A DNA stretch of 64,000 nucleotides, taken from positions 2,640,001 to 2,704,000 of the forward strand of contig NZ_AP019400.1 in NCBI RefSeq assembly GCF_004295585.1, read 5' to 3'. The notes beneath the pieces were generated by a model. It saw only the letters and a list, made by a program, of their open reading frames with translations, had not been told where the DNA came from and made no database searches. Below, piece after piece: positions 23,150-33,400 of this stretch. This DNA comes from Cohnella abietis (lineage in GTDB: Bacteria; Bacillota; Bacilli; Paenibacillales; Paenibacillaceae). Position 1 is the stretch's first letter, and every line of letters starts with the position of its first letter. A program made the position numbers and the translations under genes.

Positions 23150-24049
23150 ATGACCATCAAGAGATTTACCAAAGAGTGGCCCCTTCATTTACTGTTAATA
23201 CCTGGAGTCCTTATTGCCTTTGTTTTCAGCTATGTCCCCATGGCGGGGATATCCATAGCCTTCGAAAGATTTATCCCTACACGAGGAATATTTAACTCCC
23301 CATGGGTAGGATGGAATAACTTCAAGCTAATGATGGACTATCCGGGCATTGATCGCATTATGTTGAATACGATCTACATTGCTGTTATGAAAATCATTGG
23401 TGGTCTCCTGGTACCGATTACCGTTGCTATTTTGCTGAATGAAATACGTAAAGAGGTATTTAAACGGACGGTTCAAACACTCGTTTACTTGCCTCATTTT
23501 TTATCCTGGGTGCTGCTTGGCGGTATTCTAATTGATATTTTGTCTCCGTCATCCGGCATAATTAACCAATTCCTTGGTTGGTTCGGCATCAAGCCTATTT
23601 TCTTCCTAGGAAGCAATTCCTGGTTTCCTTATACTCTTGTTATCTCTGACGTCTGGAAGGAATTTGGCTTCAGCACCATTGTATATTTGGCAGCTCTCAC
23701 AAGTATTAATCCATCGCTATATGAAGCTTCCGAGATGGACGGCGCTGGTCGTTGGAAGCAAACGTGGCATGTTACTTTACCTGGTATGCTCCCTATTATT
23801 GTCCTTATGGCTACATTAAGTGTCGGTAATATCCTGAATGCAGGATTCGAGCAAATCTTTAATTTATACGGGCCGGCCGTATATGAAAGCGGCGATATTC
23901 TGGATACCTTCGTATATCGTATGGGCTTCGAGCAGGTTCATTATGGCTTGGCAACGGCTGTAGGTTTATTAAAATCTGTCGTATCTCTCGTTCTGTTATC
24001 TATGTCATATGCGATGGCTTACCGTTTTGCAGGATATCGCATTTTTTGA
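23150..24049 (+). CDS. sugar ABC transporter permease (LplB-like), locus 1
   Basis: Inner-membrane permease of the CUT1 class, 299 residues, six predicted helices. The cytoplasmic EAA loop that contacts the ATPase reads EASEMDGAGRWKQTWHVTLPGM. Conserved landmarks of the LplB group are present: WVGWNNFKLMM, LPHFLSWVLLGGILIDILSP and DILDTFVYRMG. It starts at the ATG at 23150, behind GGGAGGTTCC. It pairs with the next permease as a heterodimer. It is closely similar to the permease at 48006, so the two transporters are paralogues. Confidence 0.93.
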   Translation: MTIKRFTKEWPLHLLLIPGVLIAFVFSYVPMAGISIAFERFIPTRGIFNSPWVGWNNFKLMMDYPGIDRIMLNTIYIAVMKIIGGLLVPITVAILLNEIRKEVFKRTVQTLVYLPHFLSWVLLGGILIDILSPSSGIINQFLGWFGIKPIFFLGSNSWFPYTLVISDVWKEFGFSTIVYLAALTSINPSLYEASEMDGAGRWKQTWHVTLPGMLPIIVLMATLSVGNILNAGFEQIFNLYGPAVYESGDILDTFVYRMGFEQVHYGLATAVGLLKSVVSLVLLSMSYAMAYRFAGYRIF

Positions 24050-24064
24050 GAAAGGAGCATGACT

Positions 24065-24949
24065 TTGAATTCACGAATATCCACAGGCAGAAGAACGTTT
24101 ATTATTTTTAATTACACCTTTTTGGCTCTTCTTTCCTTGCTGTGCATATTCCCGTTAATGCATATGCTCGCTTTGTCATTCAGCTCCGGTGCAGCTGCTG
24201 CAGCAGGAAAGGTTGGCCTATGGCCAGTGGAATTTAATACGGCTGCTTACCGAAATATATTAAACAAGCCTGAATACTTAACTGCTTTTGGAGTATCAGT
24301 GCAGAGACTAGTCCTTGGAACGCTGATTAGCTTAACCGTTACTATCATTACAGCATTTCCGTTATCGAAGGAGAATAATGCCTTTCAGTTCAGAACTCTG
24401 TATGCGTGGTTTTTCGTATTTACAATTCTCTTCAGCGGTGGATTAGTCCCATGGTTCATGACCATTCAGAAGCTTGGACTAATGGATTCTATCTGGGCGC
24501 TTGTACTGCCTAGTGCGCTGTCCGTGTTTAATGTTATTTTGCTGCTTAACTTTTATCGAGGCTTGCCTAAGGAGCTGGATGAATCCGCGAGAATAGATGG
24601 AGCGGGCCATTTCAGGGTGCTGTGGAGTATCATCGTACCCTTGTCTAAGCCGGCACTCGCGACGGTTGGTTTGTTCACAATGGTTGCGCATTGGAACAGT
24701 TGGTTTGACGGGCTTGTGCTGATGAATCGGCCAGAGAATTATCCCTTGCAGTCTTTCCTGCAAACAATCGTTATCCAGAAGGATATGAGATTTATAAGTG
24801 CGGAGAATGTAGAACTGCTCAAGCTGATATCGGATAGAACGAGCGCAGCAGCACAGATTTTCGTTGCTACCGTCCCCATTCTGGTTGTGTATCCGTTCCT
24901 GCAGCGCTTTTTTATTAAGGGAATCGTGTTAGGAAGCGTTAAAGAGTAG
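24065..24949 (+). CDS. sugar ABC transporter permease (LplC-like), locus 1
   Basis: Second CUT1 permease, about 294 residues. TTG at 24065 is seven bases after the GGAG of AAAGGAGC, so it is the better start; the in-frame ATG at 24059 touches that site. Six membrane segments. The EAA loop is DESARIDGAGHFRVLWSIIVPLSKP. The family's terminal FIKGIVLGSVKE is present. Paralogue at 48965. It closes the transporter operon; the sensor kinase of the same locus starts 90 bp later. Confidence 0.92.
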   Translation: MNSRISTGRRTFIIFNYTFLALLSLLCIFPLMHMLALSFSSGAAAAAGKVGLWPVEFNTAAYRNILNKPEYLTAFGVSVQRLVLGTLISLTVTIITAFPLSKENNAFQFRTLYAWFFVFTILFSGGLVPWFMTIQKLGLMDSIWALVLPSALSVFNVILLLNFYRGLPKELDESARIDGAGHFRVLWSIIVPLSKPALATVGLFTMVAHWNSWFDGLVLMNRPENYPLQSFLQTIVIQKDMRFISAENVELLKLISDRTSAAAQIFVATVPILVVYPFLQRFFIKGIVLGSVKE

Positions 24950-24990
24950 GAAGTACGATTTAACAGCCTGCCTCATTGGCTTGTATGATA

Positions 24991-25017
24991 AAGTGTTAAT
25001 ACATCGTGTAAACACTT
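24991..25017 (+). promoter_or_regulatory. inverted repeat before the locus 1 sensor kinase
   Basis: AAGTGTT (24991-24997) and AACACTT (25011-25017) are perfect inverted arms 13 bp apart, just after a TATGAT -10-like element (24984-24989) with no good -35. A possible operator for the two-component genes. Confidence 0.4.
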
Positions 25018-25038
25018 CATTCAAGCAGGAGGAAAGTC

Positions 25039-26802
25039 ATGGAGATTCCGAACATGTCCAAGTGGAACCGACCAACGATATTCGTTAAATTGATGCTTAC
25101 TTTCATAGCCGTATTGGCACCGTTATACTTGCTTACTTTGGTCATTAACAACAAGGGCGCACAGAGCACCCATAAGGAAATATCACAGTCGCTTGCGGGG
25201 CGTAATGATTTTTACCTGAAAACGCTGGAAATGGAAGTCGAACGGGTTGTGCGTATGCTTCCGGAATATGTGGCTGATAAGGATTTAATTGCTTTAAGCA
25301 CGACCGGAGACAGCATGAGCGATTACGAGAAAATAGACAACATTAGAGCCATCCAGCGACGCATCAACCTGATTAAATATAACAGTATCTACTTCAAGGA
25401 AGTTAGGACTTATATTCCATTGATTCAGAGAACCATTCTGAGCTCAACATTCGAGACGTCTATTAATGAAGAAGAGTTTAATGCACTTAAGCTCAAGAAA
25501 GATGATATACAAGAAAGCCCTTTAATTTACTGGAACGGGCGACTGTTTATTAGCATGCAATATCCCGCGGTTGCAAATCGTAGAGCACTGTTTGCAGTGG
25601 GTGTGGAAATATCAGTCGATAAGCTTAGGAATACGTTAAGCGAGGTTATAAGTATTCCAGAAGGGAATGCGGCTATCTTAAATTTCACTCAGGATTGGAC
25701 TATCTCGAATGAAAAGAACACATCGATGATAACGACACTTCGTAGCCATTTGACCGAGAAAGTGAAGGGCGGGCAAGTTGCAGGATACGATACGCTTAAA
25801 TTCAATCAGATACCTTATCTCGTCTCCTATACGTATTCCAACGAGCTGGAGTCTTATTTAGTAAGCTATGTCCCGGAAAGCCATGTCACTGGACCGATTA
25901 GCAAATATCAATATTGGATATTAGGCGTCTCTGGCTTATCGGTCTTTATCGTTCTCTTCTTCTCGATGTCTATATTCCGGATGATCCATCGCCCGCTTAA
26001 GGAGCTGATCGGCGCTTTCAAACGAATGCGGACAGGGGATATTGTGCAGATCAAGCATACTCAGCAACGACATGATGAATTTGGTTATTTATACCGAGCA
26101 TACAATGAAACCGCCGTTCATCTAAAAACGTTAATACAGGAAAATTATGAGCAGAAAATTCATAGCCAGCGCTCTGAGCTCAAAAGATTGCAATCGCAAA
26201 TTAATCCCCACTTCTTATATAACTGCTTTTTTGTTCTATGCCGTTTAATTAAGTCGGAGGATTTGGAGCTTGCTTACCGGTTTTGCCAATACGTCGGAGA
26301 CTATTTTCAATTCATAACCCGGGACGATTCGGATCAGATCTCGCTTGCGACGGAAATTAAACATGTTCAGACCTATGTAGATATACAGAAGGTTTGCTAC
26401 GGGGAAAGAATTCAGGTTGAATTCGATATGCTGGATCCTGCAATTGAGAAGTTCAGGGTGCCTCGATTAATCTTCCAACCGATAGTTGAGAACATATATA
26501 AACACGCGGTTGCTAAAATGATCAATGGCGGAAACATATGGATTCATATGGAACAAGCCGCTGGGGATTTGACTATCTATATGGAGGACAGTGGGGATAG
26601 CCTGACGGCAATGGACATAGAGAAGCTCAATAATAGGCTAAGCATGTCGGCCTATCATATCGAGGATACGACGGGAATTATTAACGTGCACCGGCGTATT
26701 CAAATTATGTGCGGCCCCGATTACGGTCTTACGATGTCTAGATCGAAGTTGGGCGGCCTACGGGTCGAAATTCGTTTATCCTTAATGGAAGGGGAGGATT
26801 AA
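25039..26802 (+). CDS. YesM-type sensor histidine kinase, locus 1
   Basis: Membrane kinase of 587 residues. TM1 (~14-36) and TM2 (~291-313) flank an extracellular Cache-like sensor domain; HAMP follows (~314-365). The HisKA_7TM/His_kinase family block QINPHFLYNCFF supplies phospho-acceptor H391, followed by QPIVENIYKHAV (N box) and an ATPase domain with EDSGDSLT. In YesM-type kinases the G box normally reads DxGxG; here it is DSGDS, slightly degenerate. It starts at the ATG at 25039, behind GGAGGAAAG. The response regulator starts 3 bp after its stop. It likely reports extracellular glycan or liganded binding protein and drives motif 1 promoters. Confidence 0.92.
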   Translation: MEIPNMSKWNRPTIFVKLMLTFIAVLAPLYLLTLVINNKGAQSTHKEISQSLAGRNDFYLKTLEMEVERVVRMLPEYVADKDLIALSTTGDSMSDYEKIDNIRAIQRRINLIKYNSIYFKEVRTYIPLIQRTILSSTFETSINEEEFNALKLKKDDIQESPLIYWNGRLFISMQYPAVANRRALFAVGVEISVDKLRNTLSEVISIPEGNAAILNFTQDWTISNEKNTSMITTLRSHLTEKVKGGQVAGYDTLKFNQIPYLVSYTYSNELESYLVSYVPESHVTGPISKYQYWILGVSGLSVFIVLFFSMSIFRMIHRPLKELIGAFKRMRTGDIVQIKHTQQRHDEFGYLYRAYNETAVHLKTLIQENYEQKIHSQRSELKRLQSQINPHFLYNCFFVLCRLIKSEDLELAYRFCQYVGDYFQFITRDDSDQISLATEIKHVQTYVDIQKVCYGERIQVEFDMLDPAIEKFRVPRLIFQPIVENIYKHAVAKMINGGNIWIHMEQAAGDLTIYMEDSGDSLTAMDIEKLNNRLSMSAYHIEDTTGIINVHRRIQIMCGPDYGLTMSRSKLGGLRVEIRLSLMEGED

Positions 26803-26805
26803 CGC

Positions 26806-28479
26806 ATGTATAGACTATTGATAGTAGACGACCTGCCGATTATTACGGATGGACTTGCCGAGCTGTTTCAGCTGGACCCGAATTTGCAATTGGAAGTGTA
26901 CAAAGCCTATTCAGGCACTGAAGCACTAGGACTCTTAAAGAAGCATCGCATTGATATCGTGCTATCTGATATTCTGATGCCTGGCATGGATGGCATTGAG
27001 CTACTGAGAGAAATTCGCAGCAATTGGCCAGCCTGCAAGGTAATTCTGTTAACTAGCTATAGTGATTTCAGCTATGTACAAAGCGCGCTTTCCTTAGGTG
27101 GATTGGAATATATTCTGAAGACGGAGAGCGACGATAAAATCGTTCAGGCAGTTGAGAAGGCGATGCTAACTCTCGATAAGGAGAATGATGCTAGAAGGCT
27201 GATTGAGAAAGCTGAAATTCATATGAAGCTGGCCCTGCCGACGCTACAGAAGGAATATTTATGGTCGCTGCTGCAAGGGAAGAAGGTTGAGCAGTCATTG
27301 CTGGCCGAGCATTTTGCCAATATTCAGCTGCCCTTCCGGGCTAGCGATTGTGTGTTCTTATTGATCTGTCGGGTGGATGATTGGAATGAAATCACGAAGG
27401 CACCCGACAAATCATTGATCATATATGCAGTGCAGAATATCGTCGAGGAGTTATTATCGGAATCCACTCAGTTGATATCGCTAGTGCATGAATCCTCGAA
27501 AATCATTTGGATTTTGCAGCCTCAATCCTCGGCACCCGATGAATTGGATAAAACCCTCCACTTTGTTAATGGGATGCTGGAGATGATTCAGAGCAAATGC
27601 TTGAGCCTATTGAAGCTGTCAGTTTCGTTCGTGCTCGGCAGTAGGGAGGCAGCTTGGTCGGAGCTAGCAGATAGATTCCACTCGCTGAAATATTTACTAG
27701 TACGCGGACTGGGAGGTCGTAAGGGTACCTTGTTGACGGATGTTATTCGATCATCGGGTGATGTGGGACATTCCAATGCCGGCAATAACACCATCCTCGG
27801 AATTAAAAAGGGAAGCTATCAGCTTCAGAGCAAGGTTCCGCTCTTATTAAGCAGTTTGGAAAATGGCAGCGAGGAGGAGTTTTACCGGTTATACGAGGAG
27901 CTCGCACCGATTTTCTCTGATGATCACGTTCCCCGATTGCAGAAGATGGAGCTGTATCATGCGCTATCCTATGTATTTCTGACCTTCGTCAATAAATACG
28001 ACCTTGAAAGCGAGCTTGGAGAGCAGATCGAATGGAGTAAGCTTGTCCTATTTAATGATCAGGTTTCCTGGCAGGAATGGAATGCCTACTTCTTGCACTT
28101 AGCTTCACTGATTATTGCTTGGAACATGGAAGAGCAGGAGCAAAGTACTCATGAGGTTGTAAAGAAGGTGCACGACTTTATAGAGAGTCATATTTCCGCG
28201 GACATATCCCTTATCCATCTGGCGGATCATGTGAATTTGAATCCTTCTTATTTGTCGAGATTGTATAAGCAAATTACCGGAAACGGCTTGTCCGACTATT
28301 TAACGGAATATAGAGATCGCAAAGCTAAAGAAATGCTCAAAAAAAGCAATTTGAAGGTACATGAGATTGCAGCCCAATTAGGCTACAATTCCTCACATGC
28401 TTTTATCCGGTTTTTCAAAAAGCAAAATCGTGTGACTCCTCAGGAATATAGGGAACAGTGGGGGCTATTAGGGATTTAA
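26806..28479 (+). CDS. YesN-type response regulator with AraC DNA-binding domain, locus 1
   Basis: 557 residues. Receiver domain 1-125 has phospho-acceptor D55 in DIVLSDILMPGMDG and the conserved lysine in YILKTESDD. A long middle region (~170-440) is typical of YesN relatives. The C-terminal AraC domain (~455-555) has two HTHs (SLIHLADHVNLNPSYLSRLYK and KVHEIAAQLGYNSSHAFIRFF). AraC activators usually bind direct repeats overlapping the -35, which is exactly where motif 1 sits before 17747 and 21425. The gene end overlaps slightly with possible upstream starts of the next gene, implying coupling. Confidence 0.93.
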   Translation: MYRLLIVDDLPIITDGLAELFQLDPNLQLEVYKAYSGTEALGLLKKHRIDIVLSDILMPGMDGIELLREIRSNWPACKVILLTSYSDFSYVQSALSLGGLEYILKTESDDKIVQAVEKAMLTLDKENDARRLIEKAEIHMKLALPTLQKEYLWSLLQGKKVEQSLLAEHFANIQLPFRASDCVFLLICRVDDWNEITKAPDKSLIIYAVQNIVEELLSESTQLISLVHESSKIIWILQPQSSAPDELDKTLHFVNGMLEMIQSKCLSLLKLSVSFVLGSREAAWSELADRFHSLKYLLVRGLGGRKGTLLTDVIRSSGDVGHSNAGNNTILGIKKGSYQLQSKVPLLLSSLENGSEEEFYRLYEELAPIFSDDHVPRLQKMELYHALSYVFLTFVNKYDLESELGEQIEWSKLVLFNDQVSWQEWNAYFLHLASLIIAWNMEEQEQSTHEVVKKVHDFIESHISADISLIHLADHVNLNPSYLSRLYKQITGNGLSDYLTEYRDRKAKEMLKKSNLKVHEIAAQLGYNSSHAFIRFFKKQNRVTPQEYREQWGLLGI

Positions 28480-28496
28480 ATGGAGGTTATCATGCC

Positions 28497-30431
28497 ATGA
28501 ATAGTAAGGATGAGACGTTGAATTGTATTTATGTCATCAGCGGTGGACAGCAACCGATATTGTTCGCCGCTGAGGAGCTAAGCAAATATTTATCCGTCCT
28601 GTCAGGGCGGGAGATTGCGGTCCAGCAGTCGGAAGGATATGACGAGGAACAGCAAGGAATCTGGATCGGACTCAGGCATGATCTTCCGGAGGTTCAAGAC
28701 ATTCACTGGCCTGAAAATGGGGAACAGGAGGATACGATCTGGATTGATGTAGAAAGCGGGAGGGGAACTCTCTCTGGATCGAATTGTAGGAGCATCCTAT
28801 TTTCTGTCTATCGCTATTTAACCCAATTGGGCTGCAGGTGGGTGAGACCGGGCCCGGAAGGGGAGAGTATACCTAGAGTTGACCTAATGACTAGATCGGT
28901 CAAAGTGATGGAGTCTGCTTCTTATCGACATAGAGGGATTTGTATTGAAGGCGCGGTCAGCTTGGAAAATGTGACCGATATGATCGAATGGATGCCAAAG
29001 ATAGGGTTTAACGGGTATCTCATTCAGTTCAGAGAAGCTTATGTTTTCTTTGAACGCTGGTATGAGCACTTGAGCAATCCGCTGAAGACATCAGACAAAA
29101 ATCTTGAAGTAGCGACCACGGTATCGCATGTAGAGACGATAGCTGCGGAGATTAAGAAAAGAGGCCTGGATTATCACGCTGTCGGACACGGTTGGACATG
29201 TATGGCATTTGGCATTCCTGGACTAGGGTGGGACAAGGTAGAGTGGGAGGAAGATCCCGAAGTCACCCCTTATCTGGCACAAATAGATGGAAAGCGCGAG
29301 CTATGGAAGGGGGTACCGCTGGATACGGAGCTATGCTATTCGAACGTGAAAACAAGAAGCATGATGATTAGGGAAATTGCACAGTTTGCCACTGAGCATC
29401 CAGAAATTGATAAGCTTCACGTTTGGCTGTCCGATGGACATAACAATCAATGCGAATGTGAGAATTGCGTCGTTGCCTCTCCGTCCGATTGGTACGTTCT
29501 CATGATGAACGAGTTGGATGCTGAACTAACGGAACGAAAGCTGGATACTGTCATCGTATTCCTGCTCTATCAGGAATTACTGTGGGCACCACTTAGCGAA
29601 AGATTTAACCATTCGGATCGTTTTATTATGATGTTTGCTCCAATTACACGTACTTACCGCGATTCGTTTGCGAATGCTGGAGATTTGCCTGCCATTCCAC
29701 CATTTCATAGAAATAGAATGGAATTCCCTCTCACTATTGAAGAGAATGTATCTTACTTGGTTGATTGGCAACACATCTTCTCGGGAGATGCTTTTGACTT
29801 CGATTATCACTTTATGTGGGCCCATCAGAAGGATCCTGGTCAAGTCAGCATTTCCAAAGTTCTTCACGAGGACATTCAGCATTTGCATCAGATCGGATTG
29901 CGCGGCTATATGAGCTGTCAGGTTCAGAGATCATTTTTTCCGAATGGTCTTGGCCTTACAACGATGGGAAGAACGCTATGGAATCGCAATTTGAGCTTTG
30001 AGGAAATATCTGAGGATTATTACATGAGCGCATACGGTAGAGATGGGGTTAATTGTCGGAATTATATGACATCTCTATCGGAGCTTTATGATTTTCTTGA
30101 TCTGGAAAAGGTTTCGAACCGCATTCAAGTGGCTGATGATGTTTTTACACAAATTTACGAGCTTATCGGACAATTCGAGCCTGTTATTGAAAGAAACCTC
30201 GGCCTTTCGGATCAATGCCATTCCGTTTCTTGGCATTATATGCGCCATCATAAAGACATTTGGCTTGATATGACGAGAGCGCTGGAGCTTCTATACAAGG
30301 GAAAGGTTGAGGAAGCAAAAGCATATTGGCAAGCTATACGATTGCGGCTTTGGGAGAAAGAGGATCAGGTCCAACCTGTTCTTGACGTGTTCAATTTTGT
30401 GTTAGTATTCGATGGAATTTTTGTCGGTTAA
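28497..30431 (+). CDS. cytosolic DUF4838 protein (glycoside-hydrolase-like)
   Basis: 644 residues from ATG 28497, ten bases after TGGAGG; no signal peptide. An N-terminal alpha/beta domain (~10-140, ending SILFSVYRYLTQLGCRWVRPG) resembles the domain that precedes the barrel in GH20/GH67-type enzymes. Residues ~150-520 form a DUF4838 TIM barrel: RHRGICIEGAV, GFNGYLIQFREAY, KLHVWLSDGHNN, CECENC. A helical C-domain follows. Asp/Glu candidates are D in LSDGHNN and E in QECENC-type segments. The surface protein encoded next carries the same two-part core. The substrate is unknown, but the fold suggests uronic or amino-sugar oligosaccharides. Confidence 0.75.
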   Translation: MNSKDETLNCIYVISGGQQPILFAAEELSKYLSVLSGREIAVQQSEGYDEEQQGIWIGLRHDLPEVQDIHWPENGEQEDTIWIDVESGRGTLSGSNCRSILFSVYRYLTQLGCRWVRPGPEGESIPRVDLMTRSVKVMESASYRHRGICIEGAVSLENVTDMIEWMPKIGFNGYLIQFREAYVFFERWYEHLSNPLKTSDKNLEVATTVSHVETIAAEIKKRGLDYHAVGHGWTCMAFGIPGLGWDKVEWEEDPEVTPYLAQIDGKRELWKGVPLDTELCYSNVKTRSMMIREIAQFATEHPEIDKLHVWLSDGHNNQCECENCVVASPSDWYVLMMNELDAELTERKLDTVIVFLLYQELLWAPLSERFNHSDRFIMMFAPITRTYRDSFANAGDLPAIPPFHRNRMEFPLTIEENVSYLVDWQHIFSGDAFDFDYHFMWAHQKDPGQVSISKVLHEDIQHLHQIGLRGYMSCQVQRSFFPNGLGLTTMGRTLWNRNLSFEEISEDYYMSAYGRDGVNCRNYMTSLSELYDFLDLEKVSNRIQVADDVFTQIYELIGQFEPVIERNLGLSDQCHSVSWHYMRHHKDIWLDMTRALELLYKGKVEEAKAYWQAIRLRLWEKEDQVQPVLDVFNFVLVFDGIFVG

Positions 30432-30461
30432 AAATCGAAAAAGATTATTGGAGGCGCTTTC

Positions 30462-33400
30462 ATGAAAATGCTCGAAAAGAAAAAAGGTCGCTTTAACTTA
30501 GCTAGGAAATGTACTGCACTTATTATGTCGCTAGTTTTGCTGCTTTCTTCTTTTCAAACCGTGTTTGGAGCTAATAAACCGACTGAATCAAGCAGTGCTG
30601 CTAGAGATATTGCAGGTCATTGGGCTGAGCGTCAAATAACCGAGTGGATAGACAATGGTTTCGTTCAAGGATTTCCAGACGGAGCATTTGGCCCAGATCA
30701 GACGATTACAAGAGGGCAGCTGGCTGCACTTGTAAACCGTGCCTTCGGCTTTAAGGAGGCGGATAAGCTAAACTTCTCCGATCTGCCAGAGACGAATTGG
30801 GCTTACAGGGAAATGTCTATCGCGGTAAAATCGGGCTATTTGCAAGGCTATGGAGAGGGCATCATCGGTGCAGAGCGTACCGTCACAAGGCAGGAGGTGG
30901 CAGTCGTTATTTCCCGCTTGCTTCAACCGGCTTTGAAATTAAATTCCGCGGCGGTTGAATCCTTCACGGATGCAAATCAGATTGGTGACTGGAGTAAAGG
31001 CGCTATAGGGGCCGCAGTTGAGGCGAAGCTGTTGAAAGGATATACGGATGGCAGCTTTAAGCCTAAAGCTCAGATTACACGGGCCGAAATGGTCGTTACT
31101 TTAGATCGAGTAATGGCCGAAGGGAATCTCGTATTTAATCATGTGGGTTCATATGGTCCTACTAACGAAATTAAGGTTGTAAAAGGGGATGTGAGCGTTA
31201 ATGTCCCAGGAGTCACTTTGAGGAACATGACCATTTCCGGTAACCTGCTTATAGCTGAAGGGGTTGGGGAAGGCGACGTCTTCCTTGACAACGTAAAGGT
31301 AAAGGGCACGACAACCGTGAAAGGCGGAGGGGTAAACAGCGTTCATTTTAACAATGCGGAATTAAATATACTTCGAGTAGAGAAAACATCAGGTGAAGTT
31401 CGCATCGTTCTGGAAGGAACGACTAAGGTCATTGAGATGATTATCTCATCTGAGCTTGGGGCGGGCTCTACGATTGTCATAGATAAAGAGTCGTCAATCG
31501 TTTCTCTTTTGCTAAATGGAAGCATTAAGGTGATTGGGCAAGGTAAAATCGCAAAAGCGATATATGGATTAAAGGGGAAAGGAACGACATTCGAACGCAA
31601 GCCGGATAAGGAAGAGGGTGCAGTGGACTTGACGTCAGGTAATAGTGGTCCATCGAATGTAACACCAGAGCCAACATCAACACCAACGCCATCACCAGAG
31701 CCAACACCGTCACCACAGCCAACGCCGTCACCGGAGCCAACACCAACACCAACAGCGACTTTAGTCAAAAATGGCATAGCCAATGCGGATATTTTAATAG
31801 GCGCTTCTGCTAGTCCCATGGAAAAGCTGGCGGCACAAGAGCTTCAGAGCACTCTCAGAATGGTTAGCGGCGCTGAGCTGCCAATCAATAAAGGGTCAAT
31901 TGATGAGGGAATTGTAAGTGCACAGCTATGGGAGGATCAGCTTGATATTAATAAAGCAGGTACCTATCCTATCCGAGTTTCTCTTATTAATAACAGTAGC
32001 AGTGCTGTTAATATTGGAATGGCTCAAACGGATAACGGCCCAATTACTGTAAACATAGACAATGAAACGTTATTAAGAGCAAGACAAAGTCTGAGTGTAG
32101 AAGGTTCTATAACCGTTCCCAATAATATCGTAGAAGGAACGCATATCGTTTCCGTGCAAGTAGGCTCTGATGAACGAGCTATTTCCACACTAATCTTAAC
32201 GGTAAATCTTGACCGAAATTTGATTAAGAATGGTGGCTTCGAAAAAGCGGCATTAGGCGGTCAAATACCGGAGGGCTGGATTGTACCATCAGGTGCACGG
32301 GACACTCAAGTGAAGCGCACGGGTACGAGCTCGCTACGAATTGATCTAGGGCAGCACGCTTATATTAACGCGACAACACAGCAGCAGCTTAAGCTGGAAC
32401 GAGGCCGTGAATATGTACTGAGAGCTTGGGTAAAAGGCAGTGCCCCTTCAGGACAGAAAATCGTAACGCAGTTCATGGAAATGAAAAATGATGGAAGCTA
32501 CAAAGACGGCTCAGGACAGCAAGTAACGCCGATAACCGATGAATGGAAGCTCGTTGAGTTAAAATATACGCCTAGCTTAACATCTATATTTGATTACAAT
32601 TGGGTTTATTTCTATGCGGTTCAGGGGACGGATCATCTGTGGATCGATGATGTGACACTAATGGAATCTGGAGCAGGAGAATCGGAACCAGAGCCGGTGC
32701 AGAACCTGATTTCTAATGCCGGCTTCGAAACAGCTACTGCTGACGGACTGCTCCCAGTAGGTTGGAATGTCCCCTCCGGAGCGAAGGATAATCAAATCAA
32801 ACAAACGGGTACAAGCTCACTGCGAATTGACCTAGGGCAGCGTGATTACATTTATGCGGTTACGGATCAGCAGCTTAAGCTTAAAGCTGGTCATGAGTAT
32901 ACGTTGGAGGCATGGGTAAAGGGAAGCGCGGCTTCAGGTGAGAAGGTTATAGCACAGTTCATGGAGATGGGGAATGACTGGTCTAATAGTCCTGGCACAG
33001 CACAAACCACGTTCGATGTGACTGATGACTGGACGAAGATTGAACTGAAGTATACGCCCGATGCAGCTACTCAATTAGACTATGTATGGATCTATTTTTA
33101 CATCGTAGCGGGAACTAATCATCTGTGGATTGACGATGTTTCATTGAAGCAAACCAATAGTCAGCAACAGAACAAGGTAGGCTCGGAGGCCTCAGGTGAA
33201 CATAAGGTCACATTAATAGATTCGGGGACTTCGGCTGAACGGAATAGTTTAAGCTCTGATATTGGGATTGATGAGGATCGACTTCAGATTATTGTAGGAA
33301 CCACAAGTAGCTATCCAAGCTTTGCTAGTCTTTTTGCAGATGATATGACTTACTTGCACAACTCCGACGGATTCGCTATCAGGAAAATAGGCAATAGAAT

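Noticed and set aside
24950..25038. Motif 1 copy before the locus 1 kinase gene
   Set aside because: I looked for GTAAAC...ATGTACATGAATGT and found only an unrelated AAGTGTT/AACACTT dyad.
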